From positions 124,001-188,000 of the forward strand of contig NZ_JADJNN010000012.1 of the NCBI RefSeq assembly GCF_016714285.1: a DNA stretch of 64,000 nt, given 5' to 3'. The stretch comes from Nannocystis sp. (lineage in GTDB: Bacteria > Myxococcota_A > Polyangia > Nannocystales > Nannocystaceae). The notes under the pieces were generated by a model that worked only from the letters and a program-made list of their open reading frames with translations, made no database searches and was not told where the DNA came from. Every line of letters starts with the position of its first letter. Position 1 is the stretch's first letter. Below are positions 25,294 through 34,470 of this stretch, piece after piece. The position numbers and the translations under genes were made by a program.

Positions 25294-27798
25294 ATGAATG
25301 GTTGGCGATTGGGTTGGAGTATCGGTGGGATGTTCGTGCTCGGGGCGGCGCTGGCGGGCTGTGGCGACGATGGGTCGGGCAGCGGCGGATCGGGCAGTGA
25401 CAGCAACACAGGGACCGGCGGGCTGGCGAGCACCGGCGCTGCGAGTGAGCCGACGACCAGCGGCTCGCCGCCGACCAGCGGCGGCCCGACCAGCACCGGC
25501 GGCAGCGGCAGCGACAGCGTCTCGACCACGGGTGGCCCGAGCGACCCGACGCTGACCACCGGCGGCTCGCTCACCGAAGTCAGCGTCAGCGCCAGCGACA
25601 CCAGCACGAGCGATCCAGGCGGCAGCAGCACCGGCGGCGCCGATCTGTGCGAGGGCGGCACGCTCTGCGGGCAGGTGGCGATGTGCTGTCCCGCGGGCAA
25701 CGAGTGCGTCGACGACAAGTGCCTGCCCGCGTGTGCGAGCGAGGTCCGCTGCGGCCCCGACCTCGCCGTCTGCTGCGACGACGGCGAGGTGTGCTCGGGC
25801 GACCTCTGCGTGCTGCCGGGCAAGGACTGCGTCGACTCCTACGACTGCGAGCCCGGCGAGTACTGCGAGCAGACCCTGAACAAGTGCCTGCCGCAGCCCG
25901 ACCCGCTGACCTGCGAGCTGATCCCGAGCTTCGACATGATCACCGCGGTGCCCGAGTGGTCGTGGATCGATCAGGAGGTCATCTCGAGCCCGGCGGTCGC
26001 CGACCTCGACGCCGACGGCACCCCCGAGGTCGTCGTCAACGTGACCAAGTACAAGGTCAACGACTTCACGATCGGCGCCGTCGCCGTGCTCGACGGCAAG
26101 ACCGGCGCGCTCAAGTTCATCATCGACCACGACCCCAACAAGCAGCAGTACGGCTCGCAGGGCCGCAGCACCCTCGCGGTCGGCGACGTCAGCGGCGACG
26201 CCCTGCCTGACATTGTCTACGCTGGCCGTGAGAGCGGCGGCAAGAGCCCGCTGCACGCCGTCGATCACACCGGCAAGTGGCTGTGGACCGCGCACAATGC
26301 CAACAACCAGGCCGTCACCACCGGCGTCGCCAACGGCGGCGCCACGCTGGCCAACTTCGACGGTGACCTGCAGGCCGAGGTCGTGTTCGGCGCCAGCCTG
26401 ATCGATCACGACGGCCTCGTCGTGTGGAACCTGAACAACAACGGCGGGTTGGTCGGGGCGCCAGGCGGCTACCCTGGCGGGCTGTCGTCGGTCGCCGATC
26501 TCGACGGCGACGGCAAGCCGGAGATCGTCAGCGGCAAGCAGGCGTGGAAGGTCGACTGGACCCCGGGCAACCCGCCGGTCGTCAAGGTGACCGAGCTCTG
26601 GAACAACCTCGACGGCACCGACGGCTGGCCGGCGATCGCCGATCTCGACGGCAACAGCACGCCGGAGGTCATCCTCGCGGCCAGCGGCAAGGTGCGGGTG
26701 CTCGACGGCAAGACCGGCAAGCTGTGGTGCGGCGTCGATCCCAGCGGCGTGATGTGTGACAACAACAACGCCCTGCGCACCCAGCCGCTGACGATCCCCG
26801 GCGGCGGCCTCGGGGGTCCGCCGACGATCGCCGACTTCGACGGCGACGGGAAGCCGGAGCTGGCGATCGCCGCGGCCGCGGCCTACACGGTCTTCGATCT
26901 CAACCGCATGGGCGAGGAGATCGTCAAGCCGAACGCCGACCCGGTGCCCAAGGCCGGCGCCATCTTCCGCCGCTGGTCGCAGGTGACGCAGGACCAGTCC
27001 TCCAACGTGACAGGGTCGTCCGTGTTCGACTTCCAGGGCGACGGCGCGGCCGAGGTCACCTACAACGACGAGTGCTACTCGCGCGTGTACTCGGGCAGCG
27101 ACGGCAAGGTGTTGCTGCAGATCGAGAACTCGAGCTCGACGATCCACGAGTACCCGCTGGTGGTCGACGCCGACGCCGACGGCAACTCGGAGATCCTCAT
27201 CGTCGCCAACCTCGTCGGGTCCTGCACCGCGCCGGGCTACAAGGCGCGCAAGGGCGTGTTCCTCTACGGCGACAAGGGCGACGGCTGGGTCCCGACGCGT
27301 CGGGTGTGGACGCAGCACACCTACCACGTCAGCAACGCCGGCTCGGACGGCAACGTGCCTGACGTCGAGGTCGACAACTGGGGCGTCAAGGGCCTCAACA
27401 ACTACCGCCAGAACGTCCAGGGCGAGGGCGTGTTCAACGCCCCCGACCTCACCGTGCAGCTGGCGATCGGGCTCGTGAACTGTCCGGCCGAGCTCGAGCT
27501 CATCGCCACCGTGCGCAACGAGGGCGCCCTCGGCGTGCCCGCGGGCGTCGACGTCGACTTCTACGCCGGCACCGACGCGACCGGCATGCTGCTCGGCTCC
27601 GCCGTCACCGCCAAGGCGCTGCTGCCCGGCGGATCGACCAAGGTCAAGCTGCTGGTCCCGGCGCCTGCCGAGGGCCAGACGCAGGACTATTACGTCGAGG
27701 TCGACAAGGCGAGCGAGGGCGACGGCGCGATCCTCGAGTGCAACGAGGACAACAACGGCGGCCAGACCACCATGGCCGCGTGCCCCAAGCCCGGGTGA
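25294..27798 (+). CDS. FG-GAP/VCBS-repeat lipoprotein with CARDB-like C-terminus
   Basis: An 834-residue lipoprotein from ATG 25294 (lipobox ALAGC). A Ser/Gly/Thr linker of about 100 residues is followed by a Cys-rich region (about 115-205; CCPAGNECVDDKC and CCDDGEVCSGDLC units). The bulk is a chain of FG-GAP/VCBS-type repeats with calcium-loop-like DLDADGTPEVVVN, DVSGDALPDIVY, DLDGDGKPEIVS and DFDGDGKPELAIA, forming a beta-propeller. The last 100 residues resemble CARDB, an adhesion-type domain (LTVQLAIGLVNCPAELELIATVRNEG). A surface adhesin or polysaccharide-binding role is inferred from domains. Confidence 0.9.
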   Translation: MNGWRLGWSIGGMFVLGAALAGCGDDGSGSGGSGSDSNTGTGGLASTGAASEPTTSGSPPTSGGPTSTGGSGSDSVSTTGGPSDPTLTTGGSLTEVSVSASDTSTSDPGGSSTGGADLCEGGTLCGQVAMCCPAGNECVDDKCLPACASEVRCGPDLAVCCDDGEVCSGDLCVLPGKDCVDSYDCEPGEYCEQTLNKCLPQPDPLTCELIPSFDMITAVPEWSWIDQEVISSPAVADLDADGTPEVVVNVTKYKVNDFTIGAVAVLDGKTGALKFIIDHDPNKQQYGSQGRSTLAVGDVSGDALPDIVYAGRESGGKSPLHAVDHTGKWLWTAHNANNQAVTTGVANGGATLANFDGDLQAEVVFGASLIDHDGLVVWNLNNNGGLVGAPGGYPGGLSSVADLDGDGKPEIVSGKQAWKVDWTPGNPPVVKVTELWNNLDGTDGWPAIADLDGNSTPEVILAASGKVRVLDGKTGKLWCGVDPSGVMCDNNNALRTQPLTIPGGGLGGPPTIADFDGDGKPELAIAAAAAYTVFDLNRMGEEIVKPNADPVPKAGAIFRRWSQVTQDQSSNVTGSSVFDFQGDGAAEVTYNDECYSRVYSGSDGKVLLQIENSSSTIHEYPLVVDADADGNSEILIVANLVGSCTAPGYKARKGVFLYGDKGDGWVPTRRVWTQHTYHVSNAGSDGNVPDVEVDNWGVKGLNNYRQNVQGEGVFNAPDLTVQLAIGLVNCPAELELIATVRNEGALGVPAGVDVDFYAGTDATGMLLGSAVTAKALLPGGSTKVKLLVPAPAEGQTQDYYVEVDKASEGDGAILECNEDNNGGQTTMAACPKPG

Positions 27799-27804
27799 TC
27801 GATC

Positions 27805-28557
27805 CTAGGCGCGCCGGAGCTCGAGCATGAACAGCTCCTGCAGCGGCGGGCGGCGCTCGCCGTGGACCGCGGGGTCGTCGAGGCTGGACGGCACCGCCGC
27901 GATCTCGACGCGGCTGGTGAAGCCGCGGGCCTCGATCGCGTGCACCGCGACCTGCAGGTGCGGTCGACCCGGATCGGCGAGCAGCACCCGTGTGTTGGGC
28001 CCGCACAGCGCGTCCAGGGCCGGGCCGAGCGCGCCCGCCAGCTCGGCCTCGTAGAGCAGGTCGCTGCCGATCACGAGGTCGAGGGCCCCGAGCTGCTCGC
28101 GCATGGCCGCGAGCTCGGCCGGCGCGCGCCAGTCGAGCGCCCGGTACTCGATCGCCACCCCGTTGAGCGCCGCGTTGCCGGCGAGGAAGCCGGGCACGTC
28201 GGGGTGGCAGTCGCTGGCGATCACCCGCGCACCGAGCCGCGCCGCGACCAGCGCGGGCAGCCCGAGTCCGCAGCCGAGCTCGAGCACGACCTGTCCCGTG
28301 AGACAGCCCGGGCGATCCGCCGCCAGCGTCGCCAGCCAGCGCGCGAGCCCGCGGCCCGATGGCCACAGCGTCCCGAAGTAGGGTGTGAGCCGCAGGATCT
28401 CCGCCGCGTCCACACCGCGCTGACCGAGCGCCACGAGGTCGTCGAGCGCCTCGTCGATGCTGGCGAGGATGTCGAGCGTCAGCGTCAGCGCCCCGACCTG
28501 CTCGCAGATCCGCCGCAGGCGATAGGCCACGCGGGCGCCCTGCAACGACCCGCTCAC
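27805..28557 (-). CDS. SAM-dependent methyltransferase, METTL/NTMT-like
   Basis: A 250-residue enzyme starting at GTG 28557, overlapping the stop of the preceding dehydrogenase gene by 4 bases. The SAM motif I is VVLELGCGLGLPALVAARLG, motif II is ASDCHPDV, and motif IV is LVIGSDLLYEAEL. This layout matches the METTL20/21-type lysine methyltransferases and similar small-molecule or protein methyltransferases. The N-terminal 70 residues are an extra helical region. The substrate is unknown. It is the last gene of a leftward operon. Confidence 0.85.
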   Translation of the reverse strand: MSGSLQGARVAYRLRRICEQVGALTLTLDILASIDEALDDLVALGQRGVDAAEILRLTPYFGTLWPSGRGLARWLATLAADRPGCLTGQVVLELGCGLGLPALVAARLGARVIASDCHPDVPGFLAGNAALNGVAIEYRALDWRAPAELAAMREQLGALDLVIGSDLLYEAELAGALGPALDALCGPNTRVLLADPGRPHLQVAVHAIEARGFTSRVEIAAVPSSLDDPAVHGERRPPLQELFMLELRRA

Positions 28558-29603
28558 GTCGCGCCCGCGTCCAGCGTGAGCACGACCTTGCCGAACTGCT
28601 CGCGGCGATCGAGGTAGCGCTGGGCCTCCGCCGCCTCGGCCAGCGGGAAGCAGCGGTCGACCACCGGACGCAGCGCGCCGCGGGCCATGAGCAGGACGAT
28701 GCGGTGCAGATGCGCCTTGCTGCCCATGGTGCTGCCGAGCACCTGCAGCTGGCGGAAGAACACCTGGCGAAGGTCGGTCACCGCCGCGTGGCCCGAGCTC
28801 GCGCCGCAGGTGACGATCGTTCCGCCGCGTCGGGCCAGGCGCAGGCTCGCCTCCCAGGTGGCCGCGCCGGTGTGCTCGAACACCACGTCGACGCCGCGCT
28901 TGCCGACCGGCGCCAGCGCGCGCACCTGCTTCTCCCAGTCGGGCGCGTCGCTGCGGACCGTGAACTCTGCCCCGAGCTCGCGGGCCCGCGCCAGCTTGGC
29001 CTCGCTGCTGGCCAGGGCGATGACGCGGGCGCCGTGCAGCCGCGCGATCTGCAGCCCGGCCACGCCGACGCCGCTGCCGACCGCGTGGATTAGCACCAGC
29101 TGGCCCGGTCCGACCTGGGCGCGCACGGTCAGCATCTGCCACGCGGTCAGGAAGGTGAGGGGCGCGGCGGCGGCGGTGATCGTGTCGAGGCACTCGGGCC
29201 TGGCCAGCAGGTTCGCCGCCGGCACCAGGACCCGCTCCGCGTAGCCGCCCGGCGCCGTCTCGCCGAGGATCCGGTACTGCGGGCACAGGTTGTCCCAGCC
29301 CGAGAGGCACGCCTCACATGTCCCGCAGGACAGGCCCGGATTGACGAGCACGGCGCGCCCGAGCCAGGCCGCGTCGACCCCGGCGCCGAGCGATTCGACC
29401 ACCCCGGCGATGTCGCTGCCCAGCACGTGCGGCAACGGCAGCCTGCTGCCCGGTAGCCCGTTGCGGACCCACAGGTCGAGGCGGTTGAGCGCGCAGGCGT
29501 GCACGCGGACGACCACCTGGCCGGGGCCGGCGACCGGGTCAGGGAGCTCGGTGAGGACCAGTTGCTCCGGTCCGCCGTGGGCGTGGAAGACGACGGCGCG
29601 CAT
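28554..29603 (-). CDS. Zinc-type alcohol dehydrogenase/quinone reductase family (MDR)
   Basis: A 349-residue MDR-superfamily oxidoreductase. The structural zinc Cys cluster CGTCEACLSGWDNLC is present. The cofactor-binding motif appears as AVGSGVGVAGLQIARLHGARVIA (GxGxxG-type). The N-terminal MRAVVFHAHGGPEQLVLTE start and NRLDLWVRNGLPG are typical. The usual catalytic-zinc Cys is replaced around position 40 (CALNRLDLW), so it may act as a quinone-oxidoreductase-like enzyme rather than an alcohol dehydrogenase. It starts 4 bases after the DUF3829 gene and overlaps the methyltransferase gene. Confidence 0.9.
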   Translation of the reverse strand: MRAVVFHAHGGPEQLVLTELPDPVAGPGQVVVRVHACALNRLDLWVRNGLPGSRLPLPHVLGSDIAGVVESLGAGVDAAWLGRAVLVNPGLSCGTCEACLSGWDNLCPQYRILGETAPGGYAERVLVPAANLLARPECLDTITAAAAPLTFLTAWQMLTVRAQVGPGQLVLIHAVGSGVGVAGLQIARLHGARVIALASSEAKLARARELGAEFTVRSDAPDWEKQVRALAPVGKRGVDVVFEHTGAATWEASLRLARRGGTIVTCGASSGHAAVTDLRQVFFRQLQVLGSTMGSKAHLHRIVLLMARGALRPVVDRCFPLAEAAEAQRYLDRREQFGKVVLTLDAGAT

Positions 29604-29607
29604 GGCT

Positions 29608-30624
29608 TCAGGACGGGCTTTGGGACGGGCTTTGGGACGGGCTTTGGGACGGGCTTTGGGACGGGCTGTTGGCGGCGGCGAAGTTGAGCGCCGCGAAGTC
29701 GCGGACGAGGTCGTTGTACTCGCGGACGGCCTCGCCGATGTCGCCGGCGCGGGCCTTGTTGTCCTGCAGGCCCGCGCGCAGGGCGTCGGCGGAGCTGCGG
29801 TATTCCCCGAGGCTGGCGACGAACTGGCTCATCCAGAACACCTTCGCCGCGGCGGCCGGGTCGGCGTCGTGGACCGCCATGAACGCCTTGTGGGCCTGCT
29901 CGAAGGGCGTGTAGAGCCCCGCGCAGATCTTGGCCGTGATCTCGTCGTGGTCGCCGAGGCAGCGCACGTAGGGCCGGGCCGCGCGCATCATGTCGCGCGC
30001 GTGCCACTCGAGGCCTTTTCCGCTGCGGCGTTCGACCTCGGCCAGCACCTGCTCGTCGACGCTGGCCTGCTGGCGGTCGATCTCGCGGTCGAGCTGCTGG
30101 CGCGCGTCATCCCAGCGGGTGAAGGCCGCGGCGAAGCGGGTGTTCGGGTCGGTCGGCGGCGGGTCGCCTTCGCCTGGCTTTTCGGACAGGCTCGCCCGCA
30201 CCACCCCGATCGCCGCCGCCAGCTCGCGCGCCTTGGCCAGGTAGTCGGCGGCCGCGGCCTCGAGTTCGACCAGGGGCGGCTGCAGCAGCGGACCCTCGCG
30301 CTGCGCCTTCACGCAGGGCTCGAGCCACTCGTCGAGCACCGGCGTGATCGACTCGGCGCGCGCCTTCTTGCCCGCCGCCTGGGCCGCGTTCACCTCGCGA
30401 AACCCCGCGTAGAGCGGCACCCGCGTGCTGTTGGCGCAGTCGACGAAGAGGCTCAGCTTGTTGCTGATCAGCTCCGGCGGCAGCTCGGCCCCGGCGGCGA
30501 CCGGCCGCTCGCTGTCGGTGAGGCGCTGCTGCAGGCGCTCGCCGATCGTGTTGCGCAGCTCGTCGCCGCACGACGCCGTGAACAGGACGGGGAGGACCGA
30601 GAGGAGGAGGCGAGGGGAGGCCAC
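29608..30624 (-). CDS. DUF3829-family lipoprotein with C-terminal SPSQ repeats
   Basis: A 338-residue lipoprotein from GTG 30624 (lipobox ASC near residue 19). The body (about 60-310) is mainly helical and matches the DUF3829 layout (LSLFVDCANS, YVRCLGDHD, EYNDLVRDFA). The C-terminal 20 residues are SPSQ repeated five times, coded by a 12-bp DNA repeat that also contains the stop codon region. The function is unknown; related proteins are cell-surface lipoproteins. It is second in the operon with the DAG-kinase-like gene. Confidence 0.85.
   Translation of the reverse strand: MASPRLLLSVLPVLFTASCGDELRNTIGERLQQRLTDSERPVAAGAELPPELISNKLSLFVDCANSTRVPLYAGFREVNAAQAAGKKARAESITPVLDEWLEPCVKAQREGPLLQPPLVELEAAAADYLAKARELAAAIGVVRASLSEKPGEGDPPPTDPNTRFAAAFTRWDDARQQLDREIDRQQASVDEQVLAEVERRSGKGLEWHARDMMRAARPYVRCLGDHDEITAKICAGLYTPFEQAHKAFMAVHDADPAAAAKVFWMSQFVASLGEYRSSADALRAGLQDNKARAGDIGEAVREYNDLVRDFAALNFAAANSPSQSPSQSPSQSPSQSPS
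29611..29668. repeat. 12-bp tandem repeat, five copies
   Basis: Unit GGACGGGCTTTG at 29611, 29623, 29635, 29647 and a changed copy at 29659. It encodes the SPSQ tail of the DUF3829 lipoprotein. Confidence 0.92.
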
Positions 30625-30628
30625 GGAG

Positions 30629-31684
30629 CTAGACCCAGTGCGCGTCCTCGGGGACGAGGATGCGGAGGTAGTGGTAGAGGTTCTCGATGCGGTAGTGGTC
30701 CGCGGGGATGAACTCCTCGCCGTCGATCTGGGCCTGCAGCGGCGGCATGCCCTCCGGGCGCGTGACCCGGATCTCCACCACGCGGCCGCTGGGGATCTCG
30801 CGCTGCGGCAGGCCGAGCACGGCGAGGTCGTCGCGCGTGACCGGGTTGCGCTTGTGGGCGCCGATCGCCGCGGCGCCCCAGTCGGCGTTGTTCTTGACGA
30901 TGATGACCTCGAATTTGCCGTCGTCGGGCTTGCCGTCCGGCGCGAAGATCCAGTCGCCGCCGTAGAGCAGCGTGCCCTTGACGACGATGTCGTTGACGCC
31001 GTCGAAGCGCAGCGTGCGGTCGTCGATGCGGATCTCGGCGGCGAAGCGGGCGCGCCCGATCAACGACTTGAACACGTTCTTGAGGTAGCTCGACAGGCCG
31101 GCCCGGATGTAGACCAGCTTGTCACGGTAGATCTGACGCACGACCGGGATCCGCTTCACGAACTCCCGCTCGCGGTTGCGCTTGGCGAGGATCTGCGCCG
31201 ACAGGCCGAGGCCCCAGCTGTCGAACCACAGGTCGCGCAGCAGCAGCTCGCCCGCGGGGTCGAAGGCCTCGACCTTGCCGACGTCGAGCCACTGTTCGAT
31301 CCCCGTGGCGATCACCTTGATGTTGGCGCCGAGCGCCTTGACCCCCGAGTGCACGCCGAACGATCGGCCCTGGTCGTTGGCCGTGCCCATCGGCAGCATG
31401 CCCATCGGCGCGTCGACCCCATATTGCTCGCGCGCCAGGATGATGCCCTTCGCCGTCTCCGCGAAGGTCCCGTCGCCGCCGAGGTAGATGACACGGGCCA
31501 CGTCCCCCTTCTCGAGCCGCTGCGCCAGCGCGGCCACAGTGGCGCCCTCGGGCAGCGTCGAGAAGAATTCCGGCTGCAGCCGCGCTGTCTGCAAGCCCGT
31601 CATCGCCGCCTCGATCGCCGCGGCGGCCTTGCCGGAGCGGGCGGTCGGGTTGCCGACCAGCAGCGATACACGGGGCCTTGGCAC
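30629..31684 (-). CDS. Diacylglycerol kinase-family lipid kinase
   Basis: A 351-residue protein from GTG 31684. The catalytic domain has the DAGK/LCB5 motif VIYLGGDGTFAETAKGI and the MGMLPMGTANDQGRSFG block. LVGNPTARSGKA is the N-terminal family start. The C-terminal half is the beta-sandwich of YegS/DgkB-type enzymes (DGKPDDGKFEVIIVKN, AQIDGEEF). It probably phosphorylates diacylglycerol or a similar lipid at the inner membrane. Frames extending upstream to 32068 are not supported. It leads a four-gene leftward operon. Confidence 0.9.
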   Translation of the reverse strand: MPRPRVSLLVGNPTARSGKAAAAIEAAMTGLQTARLQPEFFSTLPEGATVAALAQRLEKGDVARVIYLGGDGTFAETAKGIILAREQYGVDAPMGMLPMGTANDQGRSFGVHSGVKALGANIKVIATGIEQWLDVGKVEAFDPAGELLLRDLWFDSWGLGLSAQILAKRNREREFVKRIPVVRQIYRDKLVYIRAGLSSYLKNVFKSLIGRARFAAEIRIDDRTLRFDGVNDIVVKGTLLYGGDWIFAPDGKPDDGKFEVIIVKNNADWGAAAIGAHKRNPVTRDDLAVLGLPQREIPSGRVVEIRVTRPEGMPPLQAQIDGEEFIPADHYRIENLYHYLRILVPEDAHWV

Positions 31685-31901
31685 GTGCCGGTAGCCTACA
31701 CGTCGGCGCTGTCCCGCGGCCTGGCAGCGGCCCCGGTCTGCTGCGGGGACCTTGCTCACGGCCCCGCCACAGCGCGTGGTCGCAGCGGAGCGCAGGAGGA
31801 AGACCCGCGAGCCGCGGTCCGGGTTTCGCGCTGGCCCCCGGCGGCGACTCACGGGCCCGGGACTGCCCAGCGCACGCGTAGATCTGATACCTGTCAATGC
31901 C

Positions 31902-34169
31902 ATGTCGTGCGTGCGTTCCAAGCTCTCCATCGCCTTCTCGTCTCTGCTCTTGCTGGCCTGCAATGGCAGCAAGGCTGACTCCGCGAACCCCGGCGGCAGC
32001 GGCAGCGAGGTGCAGGCGGGCGGCGACACCACGCCCGCGGCCTTCAAGTTCCAGAACCCCGGCGGCATGTGGATGCCCCGTCAGATGGCGCAGCACGCCG
32101 ACACCTTGAAGAAGCTCGGCGTCAGCTACGACCCGAAAGCCCTCACCGACCCGACCGCCTTCCCGCTCAACGCGGTCGTCAGCCTCGGCGGCTGTACGGC
32201 CTCCTTCGTCTCGCCGGACGGCCTGCTCATCACCAACCACCACTGTGTCACCCGCTACCTGCAGCACAACGCCACCCCGGAGAAGAACCTGCTCAAGGAG
32301 GGCTACCTCGCGGCGACCCGCGCCGACGAGAAGTCGGGCGGACCGACCGCGCGGGTGTGGGTCACCACGGCCTTCACCGACGTGAGTGACAAGGTGCTCG
32401 GCGGCCTCGAGGCCGTCACCGACGACAAGGATCGCTACAAGCAGATCGAGGAGCGCCGCAAGCAGATCGTCAACACCTGCGAGAACGGCCGCCCCGAGGT
32501 CGCCTGCTCGGTGGCCAGCTTCTTCGAGGGCGCGCAGTTCTTCCAGATCGAACAGGCCGAGATCCGTGACGTGCGCCTCGTGTACGCCCCGGCCGCGGGC
32601 ATCGGCAACTACGGCGGCGAGGTCGACAACTGGCGCTGGCCCCGGCACACCGGCGACTTCTCGTTCCTCCGCGCCTACGTCGGCAAGGACGGCAAGCCGG
32701 CCGACTTCAGCCCCGACAACGTCCCCTACAAGCCGGCTCACCACCTGAAGGTCGCCACCACCAAGGCCGCGGCCGACGGCTTCGTCATGGTCGCCGGCTA
32801 CCCCGGTCGGACCCAGCGGCTCAAGACCGCCGCCGAGGCGCAGCAGGCCGCCGACTGGTACTACAGCCGCCAGATCGCGCTCTACGAGGAGCACATCGCC
32901 GTGCTCGAGACGATCGGCAAGGACCGGCCCGACGTCGCGATCAAGGGCGCCTCCCGCCTGCGCAACCTCCACAACTACCTCACCAACTTCAAGGGCGTGC
33001 GCGACGGCCTGGTCAAGGGTGGCGTCGCGGCCGAGAAGGCCCGCCTCGAGGGCGAGCTGCAGAAGTGGATCGACAGCGACGTGGCGCGCAAGGCCAAGTA
33101 CGGCGACGTGCTCGCCAAGATGGCGGCGCTCAGCCAGGAGCGGGCCCGGACCCGCGAGCACGACATGGCCCAGGACGAGCTCCTGCGCGGCTCCCAGCTG
33201 CTCGGCGTCGCCGACACGATCGTCAAGCTCGCCGACGAGCGCCAGAAGCCAGACCCCGAGCGCAAGCTCGGCTTCCAGGAGCGCGACGCCAAGGACCTCG
33301 AGCAGGGCTTCCAGGCCATGCAGAGCTCCTACGATCCGGACATGGACCGCGCGGTGTTCAAGCTCTACCTGCAGCGCGCCGCCAAGCTGCCGGAGGCCGA
33401 ACGCCCCGAGGTCCTCGCCGCGGTGCTCGGCGCCGGCAAGGCCAGCGACGCCGACATCGATCGCGCCCTGACCGCGCTCTACAAGACAAGCAAGCTCGGC
33501 GACTCGAAGGCCCGCATCGATCTGCTCAAGACGGCGACCCCGGCGAGCCTGGCGAAGAGCAAGGACCCCTTCATCAAGCTCGCGCTCAAGGTCAAGCCGG
33601 TGGTCGACGCCTACAAGGCCCGCAGCGAGGCCCAGGCCGGCGCGCTCGCGGCCCTGCGTCCCCGCTACATCGAGGCGCTCCAGACCTACTCCGGCGGCAC
33701 CCTCGCGCCCGACGCCAACGGCACCCTGCGCATCACCTTCGGCACCATCCGCGGCTACAGCCCGCAGCCCGGCGCGCCGGTCTACACCCCGTTCACGAAG
33801 CTCTCCGAGGTCGTCGCCAAGCACACCGGGGAGGAGCCCTTCAACGCCCCGAAGGCGCTGCTCGACGCCGTGGCCGCCAAGAAGTTCGGGCCCTATGTTG
33901 ACCCGACCCTCGGCGAGGTCCCGGTCAACTACCTCACCGACCTCGACATCACCGGCGGCAACTCGGGATCGTCCACCCTCAACGCCGCCGGCGAGCTGAC
34001 CGGCCTCGTGTTCGACGGCAACATCGAGGCGATGGCCAGCGACTGGGTGTTCATGCCGGCGATCACCCGCTCGATCCACGTCGACATCCGCTACGTGCTG
34101 TGGGTGATGGACGCGGTCGACAACGCCGACCACCTGCTCACCGAGATGGGCGTCACGCCCGCGATCTGA
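31902..34169 (+). CDS. S46-family dipeptidyl-peptidase, DPP7-like specificity
   Basis: A 755-residue serine peptidase that removes N-terminal dipeptides. ATG 31902 gives a lipoprotein-like signal (LLLLAC). The catalytic His is in TNHHC, after GGCTASFVSPDG, and the catalytic Ser is in GGNSGSSTLN near the C-terminus. The residue 18 places after that Ser is Gly (VFDGN), as in DPP7, where Gly allows hydrophobic P1 residues; DPP11 has Arg there and prefers Asp/Glu. The specificity call is from this known rule. The start lies 217 bases from the divergent lipid-kinase gene. Confidence 0.92.
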   Translation: MSCVRSKLSIAFSSLLLLACNGSKADSANPGGSGSEVQAGGDTTPAAFKFQNPGGMWMPRQMAQHADTLKKLGVSYDPKALTDPTAFPLNAVVSLGGCTASFVSPDGLLITNHHCVTRYLQHNATPEKNLLKEGYLAATRADEKSGGPTARVWVTTAFTDVSDKVLGGLEAVTDDKDRYKQIEERRKQIVNTCENGRPEVACSVASFFEGAQFFQIEQAEIRDVRLVYAPAAGIGNYGGEVDNWRWPRHTGDFSFLRAYVGKDGKPADFSPDNVPYKPAHHLKVATTKAAADGFVMVAGYPGRTQRLKTAAEAQQAADWYYSRQIALYEEHIAVLETIGKDRPDVAIKGASRLRNLHNYLTNFKGVRDGLVKGGVAAEKARLEGELQKWIDSDVARKAKYGDVLAKMAALSQERARTREHDMAQDELLRGSQLLGVADTIVKLADERQKPDPERKLGFQERDAKDLEQGFQAMQSSYDPDMDRAVFKLYLQRAAKLPEAERPEVLAAVLGAGKASDADIDRALTALYKTSKLGDSKARIDLLKTATPASLAKSKDPFIKLALKVKPVVDAYKARSEAQAGALAALRPRYIEALQTYSGGTLAPDANGTLRITFGTIRGYSPQPGAPVYTPFTKLSEVVAKHTGEEPFNAPKALLDAVAAKKFGPYVDPTLGEVPVNYLTDLDITGGNSGSSTLNAAGELTGLVFDGNIEAMASDWVFMPAITRSIHVDIRYVLWVMDAVDNADHLLTEMGVTPAI

Positions 34170-34185
34170 GGGCCAGGGGGCGCGC

Positions 34186-34374
34186 GTGCATATTCGCTGC
34201 CCCATCTGCCGCAAGCAGATCCGCGACGCGCCGGACGACTTCGCCTGGCGCCCGTTCTGCTCCAAGCGCTGTCAGACGATTGACCTCGGCAACTGGCTCG
34301 GCGGGGCCTACCGCATCACCCGTCCGCTCGGCCCCGACGACGTCGACGACGACGGCGAGCGCGGCGTCAACTGA
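34186..34374 (+). CDS. yacG: YacG-type DNA gyrase inhibitor/zinc-ribbon protein
   Basis: A 62-residue zinc protein. CPICRKQI and FCSKRCQTIDLGNWLGG give the CxxC…CxxxC pattern and the DLxxW motif of YacG. It starts at GTG 34186, 16 bases after the peptidase gene ends. In E. coli YacG binds GyrB and blocks DNA binding. The acidic tail is short and usual. Confidence 0.92.
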   Translation: MHIRCPICRKQIRDAPDDFAWRPFCSKRCQTIDLGNWLGGAYRITRPLGPDDVDDDGERGVN

Positions 34375-34437
34375 GCTCGCACACGCGGCACCCAGCTCAA
34401 TAACCGCGGTCGCCGACGCCGTGACGCGAGCGTCTGT

Positions 34438-34464
34438 CACGTTCACGGCAGCGCCGTGAACGTG
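34438..34464. terminator. Perfect 12-bp hairpin between yacG and ffh
   Basis: CACGTTCACGGC (34438-34449) pairs with GCCGTGAACGTG (34453-34464) over a 3-base loop. It lies between the convergent yacG and ffh genes and is a good candidate bidirectional terminator. Confidence 0.7.
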
Positions 34465-34470
34465 GCCGCC

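Noticed and set aside
28291..28306. Further palindrome copy in the methyltransferase gene
   Set aside because: Only five arm pairs match and it falls in a conserved protein motif, so chance is enough.
31122..34265. Minus-strand frame of over 1000 residues over the S46 peptidase
   Set aside because: The plus strand holds all S46 catalytic motifs; the minus product is compositionally odd.
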